Positions 1-4,735 of a stretch of DNA of 5,012 bases are shown in pieces. The notes under the pieces are model-generated. The model was not told the DNA's origin and did no database searches. It saw only the letters and a program-made list of their open reading frames with translations. Position numbers and translations under genes: made by a program. The DNA comes from an uncultured Eisenbergiella sp. (GTDB lineage Bacteria; Bacillota; Clostridia; Lachnospirales; Lachnospiraceae): NCBI GenBank assembly GCA_948960675.1, contig CARDPF010000126.1, positions 3,693 to 8,704 on the forward strand. The letters are read 5' to 3'. How positions within the stretch are numbered: the first letter of the stretch is position 1; every line of letters starts with the position of its first letter.

Positions 1-434
1 TTCTCCCCCTGCCCATGATCATGCCCTTTCACCTGCATCCCGGCCACGGTTTCTTCCTCCAGCGGATCCACCCATGAAAGCAGCGCATAACTTTCCACAT
101 CCCCGTCTGCGCCCTCCAGCAATTTTTCCACCCATACATCGGATTCGCCCCCGGCATACACAAAAATGTCGCTGTTCATAATGGTCATGATATCTACAGG
201 GGTCGGTTCATAGGAATGGCTTTCCATTCCCGGCTTCAAAAGCAGGACAGACTCTACGGCATCTCCCCCGATCTGCCTGACAAAATCATACGGCGGGAAT
301 ACCGTGGACACAATCCGCAGTTTTTGCGGTTCCTGACCTCCTGCCCCTTCCATCCGCCATCCGCATCCGGACAAAAAGACCACCGACACAAATGCCAGCA
401 AAAGAAACGGTAAAACACCATGCTTATTCTTCAT
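1..434 (-). CDS. znuA: Metal (probably zinc) ABC transporter substrate-binding lipoprotein, ZnuA/AdcA type; 3' part outside window
   Basis: Extracytoplasmic lipid-anchored receptor that would capture Zn2+ (possibly Mn2+) and pass it to a membrane permease. About 145 residues are visible; the gene leaves the window at its 3' end. Translation starts MKNKHGVLPF, then a hydrophobic stretch (about 8-21) and a lipobox LSGC with the lipidated Cys at 24. The mature part opens with LRIVSTVFPPYDFVRQIGGD (39-58). The motif GMESHSYEPTP (69-79) carries the first conserved metal-ligand His (H73) of the cluster A-I (cluster 9) receptors. At 136-144, KGHDHGQGE looks like the start of the His-rich loop typical of zinc rather than manganese receptors. 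The ATG lies inside the end of the upstream CmpB gene (11-bp overlap), with only a distant AGGAAG or an adjacent AGG as ribosome binding site, so translational coupling is likely. Family assignment is firm; zinc specificity is inferred from the His loop and the COG0523 neighbours. The permease and ATPase partners are expected to the left. Confidence 0.88.
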   Translation of the reverse strand, partial: MKNKHGVLPFLLLAFVSVVFLSGCGWRMEGAGGQEPQKLRIVSTVFPPYDFVRQIGGDAVESVLLLKPGMESHSYEPTPVDIMTIMNSDIFVYAGGESDVWVEKLLEGADGDVESYALLSWVDPLEEETVAGMQVKGHDHGQGE

Positions 435-1383
435 CCTTTTTCTTCTTCCTATACGTCTGTACTGACTGTTTTAACTCATCCAGCACATCCGCAAACCGTC
501 TGGAAACCATCATGGGGTTTCCCCGAATCATATTCCGTTTTACAAAATCCCCCACAAACTGTGCAATTTCCCGCTTCCCGACATTTTCCATAAACCGGCT
601 CCGCAAATCCAGCAGTTCCCCCCGCATCTCCAGAAATAGCTCTGATGTGGGCAGGGCCTCTTTAATTTTAGCGAACTGCCCTTCAATAGCCGCAATCAAT
701 TCCTCCTTGCGCAGCGCAATATATCCCCGCGCGTCCCCACGCTCTTCCTCCCGTTCTTTCCTGCGGTTCTCCTTTTCTTCCTCATTCAATGCAAGAATCA
801 CATCCAAACGCTTCTGCATCCTTTCCAGTTCCTGACGTGCCCGTTCCATTTTTGCCAAAAGATCGCGCAAATCCAGCGCCGCCCGGAAAGAAAGTGTGAA
901 ATCAGCCACAAAACAAACCGTAACGAACATTGTGACTGCAGTCATGAGCCATTCCGGCAGCAAAAGCATGACCTGTTCCACCCTTGTGTGCACCAGCCGG
1001 GTCATTAAAATCGTCAACACCCCCCAGGCCAGACTGGATCCCAAACTGATGTGTCCCTGAAAATTAAACCGGCTGTCGGAATAGTCCCAGTACCGGACCT
1101 TAAAGAGGGCCTCCATCGTAACGCCGGTCACATATTCCAACACGGTAGCGCCCACACATCCGGCAAGATAGGTCAATAACAGGCTGTCCTGAAACGGCCT
1201 TGACACGATCAGCATCATCAGCGCCCCACACCCGTATAAAGGCAAAAAAGGCCCACGGATGAAGCCCCTGTTTACCAGCTTTTTGGTTTTCAAAGAGACA
1301 TAGGTACTCTCAAAGCACCAGCCAAAAAAGCAGTAAAAGAAAAAGAAAAACAGCCATTGTATCCATGTGTAACCTAAAAACAC
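424..1383 (-). CDS. CmpB-family putative ABC transporter permease (type IV) with coiled-coil cytoplasmic tail
   Basis: A 319-residue membrane protein. The N-terminal half matches the CmpB-type family named putative ABC-transporter type IV, common in Clostridia and without a well-established function. Hydrophobic segments lie near 8-24 (a run of Phe followed by GWCFES), 45-61, 68-90, 112-130 and 143-166. The family hallmark W99-D-Y-S-D followed by FNFQGHISL (106-114) and a nearby SLAWG (117-121) is present. From about 168 the protein is highly charged and helical (ARQELERMQKRL, then many Glu/Arg/Lys to about 215), which suggests a cytoplasmic coiled coil. The C-terminus is Lys-rich. Start: GTG, supported by AAGAGGGGGA seven bases upstream (1391-1400). 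It follows the YlmH gene by 18 bp and its stop lies inside the start of the lipoprotein gene, so all three are probably co-transcribed. The substrate is unknown; zinc involvement would be inference from position only. Confidence 0.85.
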   Translation of the reverse strand: MFLGYTWIQWLFFFFFYCFFGWCFESTYVSLKTKKLVNRGFIRGPFLPLYGCGALMMLIVSRPFQDSLLLTYLAGCVGATVLEYVTGVTMEALFKVRYWDYSDSRFNFQGHISLGSSLAWGVLTILMTRLVHTRVEQVMLLLPEWLMTAVTMFVTVCFVADFTLSFRAALDLRDLLAKMERARQELERMQKRLDVILALNEEEKENRRKEREEERGDARGYIALRKEELIAAIEGQFAKIKEALPTSELFLEMRGELLDLRSRFMENVGKREIAQFVGDFVKRNMIRGNPMMVSRRFADVLDELKQSVQTYRKKKKDEE

Positions 1384-1390
1384 AAATAAA

Positions 1391-1400
1391 TCCCCCTCTT
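1391..1400 (-). promoter_or_regulatory. Ribosome binding site for the GTG-initiated CmpB gene
   Basis: The minus strand reads AAGAGGGGGA with 7 bases before the GTG at 1383. This supports GTG as the start and leaves only an 18-bp gap after the YlmH stop codon. Confidence 0.7.
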
Positions 1401-1401
1401 A

Positions 1402-2166
1402 TCACACAAACAGATCGAAACCCACCACCAACTTTCCTTTCTTGGTCGTGCGCCTTTCTCCCCTGAAAATAAACTTTCCGTACCCCCTGACAGACACCAC
1501 GTCCCCGTCCTTTAACGCATCGCTCCCGTTTTCCCGCTGCCTGCCGTTCACAAAAATTTTTTTCTGTTTAAAAAGCTCCTGGCTCTGGCTGCGGGACAAG
1601 TGCCACACTGCAGCCACAATCCCGTCACAGCGCAGGCTCGCCACATTTTCCTCTTTCGGCGCCAGTTCCCTTTCCGGAAACCTTTGCGTAGTGTCTGCCT
1701 TTTTACAGCGCACATCCGTATGCCGCACCCGGGTCAGGTTTTCTTCCAGATAAGGGGCCATCGTCTCTATGCAGAAAAGGAACGCCGCCTTTTGATCCAT
1801 CACAATATCGCCCAGCGTGGCCCGGTCGATTCCCAAATGCATAACCGCCCCCAGAAAATCCCGGTGCGTCAAATCGTCCGCAAATTTCTCCTGCAAAGGT
1901 TCTGCCCGCAGGCAGACAATCGGAAACGGCTCTACATATCCCATTTGTTCTGGATCCCCAAACCGGGCCATTTGCCGTTCGGCATGTTCCATACCGCCCT
2001 CCAGACAAACATAAGCACCTGTCCTGCCCTGTACTTCCCAAAGCGCATCCTGCTCTGCGGGAGACAAAAACCCGGTAAACGTAAACAAATTCTGCCTCCA
2101 GGATCTGTCCGCCAGTTCCGCAAAGCGCTTTTTTAACTGCGCAAGTTCTTTTTCCGATTCCGCCAA
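1402..2166 (-). CDS. ylmH: YlmH-family S4-domain RNA-binding protein
   Basis: A 254-residue protein of the YlmH/Sll1252 family. The N-terminal region (LKKRFAELADRSWRQNLFTFTGFLSPAEQ spread over 11-39) and the middle domain (PFPIVCLRAEP, then HRDFLGAVMHLGIDRATLGDIV) match this family. The C-terminal S4 RNA-binding domain begins near 178: LRCDGIVAAVWHLSRSQSQ, then KIFVNGRQ and LKDGDVVSVRGYGKF. YlmH is a ribosome-associated S4 protein linked in Bacillus to ribosome-associated quality control and usually found in the ylmDEFGH-divIVA cell-division neighbourhood. Here it sits instead between metal-related genes. Start is TTG at 2166, chosen because AAGGGGGGG lies six bases upstream; no ATG is usable in this frame nearby. 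It is 102 bp after the second GTPase and 18 bp before the CmpB gene. Length is normal for the family and no key part appears to be missing. Confidence 0.9.
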   Translation of the reverse strand: MAESEKELAQLKKRFAELADRSWRQNLFTFTGFLSPAEQDALWEVQGRTGAYVCLEGGMEHAERQMARFGDPEQMGYVEPFPIVCLRAEPLQEKFADDLTHRDFLGAVMHLGIDRATLGDIVMDQKAAFLFCIETMAPYLEENLTRVRHTDVRCKKADTTQRFPERELAPKEENVASLRCDGIVAAVWHLSRSQSQELFKQKKIFVNGRQRENGSDALKDGDVVSVRGYGKFIFRGERRTTKKGKLVVGFDLFV

Positions 2167-2172
2167 GCCTGT

Positions 2173-2181
2173 CCCCCCCTT
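2173..2181 (-). promoter_or_regulatory. Ribosome binding site that fixes the TTG start of ylmH
   Basis: The minus strand shows AAGGGGGGG followed by six bases (ACAGGC) and TTG. The strength and spacing of this site are the reason for accepting the rare TTG codon. The nearby upstream ATG belongs to a different frame. Confidence 0.7.
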
Positions 2182-2206
2182 TATACATTGTGATACGTAT
2201 TTCCTT

Positions 2207-2266
2207 ATGCGGTTGTGCGCATCCCATTACGCGCAACGCCATGCCGGACATACAAAAACCGGCGGC
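2207..2266 (-). other. Intercistronic inverted repeats between the second GTPase and ylmH
   Basis: The 102-bp gap (2167-2268) is the largest one inside the gene run. It holds GCCGCCGG and CCGGCATGGC as imperfect arms (2238-2266, 11-base loop, 2-base bulge), then a second short stem TGCGC/GCGCA further downstream. Neither is followed by a T-run, so a strong intrinsic terminator is unlikely. An mRNA-processing or stability role, or a weak attenuator, is possible. I saw no convincing -35/-10 pair here, so ylmH may still be read from the promoter near 4550-4578. Confidence 0.35.
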
Positions 2267-2268
2267 TT

Positions 2269-3198
2269 TCAGGAAAAACTGATCACCGGTTCCTTGGGCT
2301 GTCTGGCCTTTGTCACGGAAACGGCATGCAAAACCGGGCCTTCCCCCTCATAATCGGCAAAATATTCCCGCTTAAACTTTGCAGTCACTTTTACCCAGTC
2401 TTTTTCTTTGTATATACCGATCCCGTCATACACACAGACAAACCCAAGGAATGTCATATCCTCCGCACAGCACGTCATCGCCAGACGGCCTGGGACAAAA
2501 TACCCTGTGGGAAACCCTTCCGGCTTCATCACCATGGCAACAAAGGATAGGGTCTTTCCCTCATAGCGCTCCGGATGATCCAGACTGTCCAGATACCAAA
2601 TCCCGTAAGTCTCATCCGTCAGCACAATCGGCTCCTCATTCAAGTCATAGGGAAGGTCTTCCTCCATAATTTCGTCGATCTCCCCGTTTTGATCCTCAAA
2701 TACAATGTCAGCAGACTGGTTTAAGGCTTTTACATTCCTTTTATATACGTTCAAATCCGCAATGCCGTCACAGCGGTTGAAAATAATCATTTCGGACTTG
2801 CGCAGCATATCGGAAACCATGGATTTCATATTGTTAAAATACATGGGAAAGGTCGAGGCATCAATCGTGGTGATCTGCTGCTCCACCTGCCAATGCCAGG
2901 GCAGGCGCAGGTCCCGGAATTTCCACATGCCATTGTACTCAATGACAATGCGCTCCGGCTTGTGCTTTTTCTCCAGGGCCGTCATCTTCTCCACCGTAAG
3001 ATCCTCTTCCCTCTCAATCACTTCCACAACCGTGCCGCTGCGCTTTAGGACGGCCGGATCATACTCCGTCTCCCCCTCCTCGCAGAGCAAAAGCAGCGTC
3101 TTGCCGGAGATCTGAAAATACGGCTGATCCAGTGTAAAATTGATAAACTCCGTTTTCCCACTCTCCAAAAACCCATTGATGATATATACCGGTTTCAT
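2269..3198 (-). CDS. Divergent CobW/COG0523-like P-loop GTPase fused to a YcgQ (TIGR03943)-like C-terminal domain
   Basis: A 309-residue cytoplasmic protein, counted from the chosen ATG. The N-terminal G3E-type GTPase domain has P-loop GFLESGKT (9-16), a Walker B/G3-like segment VIEYNG (85-90; usually E-P/T-S-G) and NRCD (141-144) in place of NKxD. The CxCC metal-transfer motif expected between P-loop and G3 is absent; the region reads CEEGETEYDP. After an acidic linker (about 169-193) the usual CobW C-terminal domain is not recognisable. Instead residues about 194-305 (FVAMVMKPEGFP, GYFVPGRLAMTCCAEDM, WVKVTAKFKRE, KEPVISF) resemble the C-terminal domain of YcgQ, including its paired cysteines (C243, C244). 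ATG at 3198 is preferred: AGAGG stands four bases before it, whereas the ATG at 3210 (four codons longer) has AAGGA almost touching it. It follows the His-rich GTPase by 15 bp, so the two probably act together. The fusion is read from recalled family motifs and needs an HMM check; the function is unknown. Confidence 0.82.
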   Translation of the reverse strand: MKPVYIINGFLESGKTEFINFTLDQPYFQISGKTLLLLCEEGETEYDPAVLKRSGTVVEVIEREEDLTVEKMTALEKKHKPERIVIEYNGMWKFRDLRLPWHWQVEQQITTIDASTFPMYFNNMKSMVSDMLRKSEMIIFNRCDGIADLNVYKRNVKALNQSADIVFEDQNGEIDEIMEEDLPYDLNEEPIVLTDETYGIWYLDSLDHPERYEGKTLSFVAMVMKPEGFPTGYFVPGRLAMTCCAEDMTFLGFVCVYDGIGIYKEKDWVKVTAKFKREYFADYEGEGPVLHAVSVTKARQPKEPVISFS

Positions 3199-3202
3199 TT
3201 TT

Positions 3203-3207
3203 CCTCT
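3203..3207 (-). promoter_or_regulatory. Ribosome binding site deciding the start of the second GTPase
   Basis: AGAGG on the minus strand, four bases before the ATG at 3198. The alternative in-frame ATG at 3210 has its AAGGA only one base away, too close for normal initiation. Confidence 0.5.
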
Positions 3208-3213
3208 CATTCC

Positions 3214-4473
3214 TTATTTTTTCTCAAACAGCGCCGCCAGCGCATCCTCCCGCAGTTTGGACCCGATTACGCAAATCTTTCCCGTCACGTCCGGCCTGCC
3301 TTCCCGTACATCGCTCTCCCCGGGCACATAATCAAAGTAAATCCAGCTTCCTTCCCCGGCTGCAACCATTCCCTTCGCCCGCAGCACCGTCCCATAAACC
3401 GCTTCGTCCTCCAATGCCAGCAGACAGGCTTCTATCTTCTCCCTCGTATAGCACGCGGGAGTCTCGAATCCCCAGCTGGTAAATACTTCATCTGCATGAT
3501 GGTGATGCCCATGGCCGTGGGAATCCTCCCCGTGTCCTTCCTGATGGTGGCAGTGTCCGTGTTCGCCCCCATCGTGGTGGCAATGCCCGTGTTCCTCCTC
3601 ACCGTGGTGGCAGTGTCCGTGTTCCTCCTCACCATGGTGGCAGTGTCCGTGTTCCTCCTCACCATGGTGGCAGTGTCCGTGTTCCTCCTCACCATGGTGA
3701 CAGCAGTGCCCGTGTCCTTCCTCTTCATGATGGCAGTGCCCGTGTCCTTCCTCTTCATGGTGGCAGTGCCCATGCCCCTCTTTGTCATGGTGGCAGCAGT
3801 GGTCATGTCCTTCCTGGTCATGGTGATGCTCCTCCTGCATCGCCCTGACCTGTTCCATCAGTTCCGCTTCCAGATCCTTTGCACCCTCAATCGTCTCCAA
3901 TATATCCCTGCCGTCCAGCTGCGCAATCGGTGTCGTGATAATCGTCGCCTTCGGATTGTGCTCCCGAATCAGTTCCACAGCCGCCTGCACCTTTTCTGCA
4001 GAAGCCACATCCGTGCGGCTCAAAATGACTGTGCCTGCATGCGCAATCTGATTGATGAAAAATTCCCCAAAATTTTTGATATACATCTTACACTTGGCGG
4101 CGTCCACCACCGCCACGGCGCTGTTTAACGCCACCTGTGTGCCCAGCCCGGCATTCTGCACCGCCTTCATTACGTCGGAAAGTTTTCCCACGCCGGAGGG
4201 CTCAATCAAAATCCGCTCCGGATGGTAGGTCTCCAACACCTCACGGAGGGAAGTGCCAAAATCCCCCACCAGAGAACAGCAAATACAGCCCGAGTTCATT
4301 TCCCGGATCTCAATACCGGAATCCTTCAAAAACCCGCCGTCAATGCCGATCTCCCCAAACTCATTCTCAATCAAAACCACCTGACTTCCCGCCAGCGCAT
4401 CTTTTAACAGCTTCCGAATCAAAGTGGTCTTACCGGCTCCCAAAAAGCCGGACACGATATCTATTTTGGTCAT
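3214..4473 (-). CDS. COG0523/CobW-family zinc-type metallochaperone GTPase with a long His/Cys-rich repeat
   Basis: A 419-residue cytoplasmic G3E-family GTPase. Members couple GTP hydrolysis to delivery or allocation of transition metals (zinc for ZagA/ZNG1 types, cobalt or nitrile-hydratase metals for others). Seen here: P-loop GFLGAGKT (9-16), IENEFGEIGID (35-45), the metal motif CICC (63-66), EPSG (91-94) and SRTD (152-155) where NKxD is usual. An insert at 216-326 is packed with His and Cys: 46 His and 11 Cys in 111 residues, including nine HxHC(C)HH units. A CobW C-terminal domain follows (about 329-417: FTSWGFETP, YGTVLRAKGMV, IYFDYVPGE, ICVIGSKLRE). Start: ATG with GGAGG seven bases upstream. 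It is the first gene after the promoter at 4550-4578, and 15 bp separate it from the next GTPase. The intact CICC, His-rich insert and downstream ZnuA-like receptor point to zinc, though nickel or cobalt cannot be excluded. Confidence 0.93.
   Translation of the reverse strand: MTKIDIVSGFLGAGKTTLIRKLLKDALAGSQVVLIENEFGEIGIDGGFLKDSGIEIREMNSGCICCSLVGDFGTSLREVLETYHPERILIEPSGVGKLSDVMKAVQNAGLGTQVALNSAVAVVDAAKCKMYIKNFGEFFINQIAHAGTVILSRTDVASAEKVQAAVELIREHNPKATIITTPIAQLDGRDILETIEGAKDLEAELMEQVRAMQEEHHHDQEGHDHCCHHDKEGHGHCHHEEEGHGHCHHEEEGHGHCCHHGEEEHGHCHHGEEEHGHCHHGEEEHGHCHHGEEEHGHCHHDGGEHGHCHHQEGHGEDSHGHGHHHHADEVFTSWGFETPACYTREKIEACLLALEDEAVYGTVLRAKGMVAAGEGSWIYFDYVPGESDVREGRPDVTGKICVIGSKLREDALAALFEKK
3544..3819 (-). 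repeat. In-frame tandem repeat encoding nine His/Cys metal-binding units
   Basis: Residues 219-310 of the COG0523 protein are nine consecutive 10-11 residue units ending HxHCHH or HxHCCHH. Four central units (3574-3693) encode exactly the same decapeptide GEEEHGHCHH. At DNA level the units at 3634-3663 and 3664-3693 are identical, the one at 3604-3633 differs by one base and the one at 3574-3603 by three, all silent. Outer units vary more (DKEG, EEEG, DGGE and CC variants). The pattern fits recent expansion from the centre by slippage or unequal crossing-over, with unit length kept in frame. Confidence 0.95.
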
Positions 4474-4502
4474 GATACTGCCTCCGTTTCTCCTTTTATG
4501 AA

Positions 4503-4527
4503 CGGCAGGATGCTTAAACTGCTGCCG
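4503..4527 (-). other. Short stem-loop in the leader of the GTPase operon
   Basis: On the minus strand CGGCAG and CTGCCG form a 6-bp stem with a 13-base loop, about 30 bases before the ATG at 4473 and downstream of the predicted transcription start. There is no T-run after it, so it does not look like a terminator. It is not a recognisable riboswitch and could be chance. Confidence 0.3.
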
Positions 4528-4549
4528 CTTTCTGCTAAACTATCTAACT

Positions 4550-4578
4550 ATTTTGCGCCAAAATCCTGCGAATGTCAA
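4550..4578 (-). promoter_or_regulatory. Sigma-A-type promoter of the COG0523 GTPase operon
   Basis: The minus strand has a perfect -35 TTGACA (4573-4578), a 17-bp spacer and CAAAAT (4550-4555; four of six matches to TATAAT). The start point would fall near 4543, giving a leader of about 70 bases before the first ATG. It lies downstream of the rnpB terminator, so the metal genes are likely an independent transcription unit. A direct near-repeat ATAGTTAG / ATAGTTTAG (4535-4551) covers the expected start point and could be a repressor site. No clear Zur or AdcR consensus was seen. Confidence 0.65.
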
Positions 4579-4605
4579 CCATACCAACCAAAAATTCATT
4601 TTCTT

Positions 4606-4646
4606 TTCAGACAATGCATAACAGTTCAGACAAGTCTGACCTGTTA
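4606..4646. promoter_or_regulatory. Operator-like 28-bp palindrome plus an extra half-site
   Basis: Positions 4619-4646 form a palindrome with 13-bp arms (left arm TAACAGTTCAGAC), a 2-bp centre AA and one mismatched pair. The 9-mer TTCAGACAA in its left half (4625-4633) occurs again at 4606-4614, 19 bp away, about two helical turns, on the same face. The palindrome centre is about 90 bp, and the extra half-site about 67 bp, upstream of the predicted start point, a position typical of activator sites. The 2-bp centre makes an RNA hairpin role less likely, and no T-run follows. The regulator is unknown. Confidence 0.55.
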
Positions 4647-4689
4647 CGGCAATGCCCCTATTCCGCTTTAATAGCGTAGCTGCCATGTC

Positions 4690-4730
4690 CATAAAGAAGG
4701 CAGGCCATTGGCTGACCTGCCTTCTTTATG
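4690..4730 (-). terminator. Rho-independent terminator-like hairpin after rnpB
   Basis: A perfect 15-bp stem (4690-4704 with 4716-4730) and an 11-base loop. On the minus strand the GGCAGG/CCTGCC core is flanked by an A-rich left arm and a T-rich right arm (TTCTTTAT), the usual layout where the U-tract pairs back with the A-tract. It lies just after the 3' end of the RNase P RNA and isolates it from the metal operon. The symmetric A/T flanks would allow some function in the other direction as well. Confidence 0.8.
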
Positions 4731-4735
4731 ATCGT

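Noticed and set aside
1703..2251. Minus-strand open frame of 182 codons starting with ATG upstream of ylmH
   Set aside because: It overlaps ylmH in another frame, matches no family I know, and its composition (many Gly/Arg/Cys) is that of a shadow frame. The YlmH frame has full family motifs and a strong ribosome binding site.
3544..3819. Possible CRISPR-like array because of regular 30-bp repeats
   Set aside because: The units are directly adjacent without unique spacers, and they encode an in-frame His/Cys peptide.
3432..3821. Minus-strand open frame of 129 codons, rich in Thr/Arg/Met repeats
   Set aside because: Frame-shifted reading of the same tandem repeat inside the COG0523 gene. The true frame has full GTPase domains on both sides.
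3496..4128. Plus-strand open frame of 210 codons that looks like a repetitive membrane protein (many Val/Met/Leu/Phe repeats)
   Set aside because: It is the exact antisense of the His/Cys repeat: His codons CAC/CAT read as GTG/ATG (Val/Met) on the other strand. It has no independent family motif and its repeat follows the 30-bp unit of the real gene.
4619..4646. Second terminator for rnpB
   Set aside because: The palindrome has a 2-bp centre and no following T-run on the minus strand, and a better terminator hairpin already lies at 4690-4730. An operator fits better.
4550..4646. Zur or AdcR binding box
   Set aside because: Looked for because of the zinc theme. No AT-rich Zur palindrome or TTAAC/GTTAA pair is present at the promoter; the sites that are present have other sequences.
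4474..4689. Cobalamin or other riboswitch in the leader of the CobW-family gene
   Set aside because: The predicted leader is only about 70 bases and contains no conserved B12-box or other riboswitch core that I can recognise.
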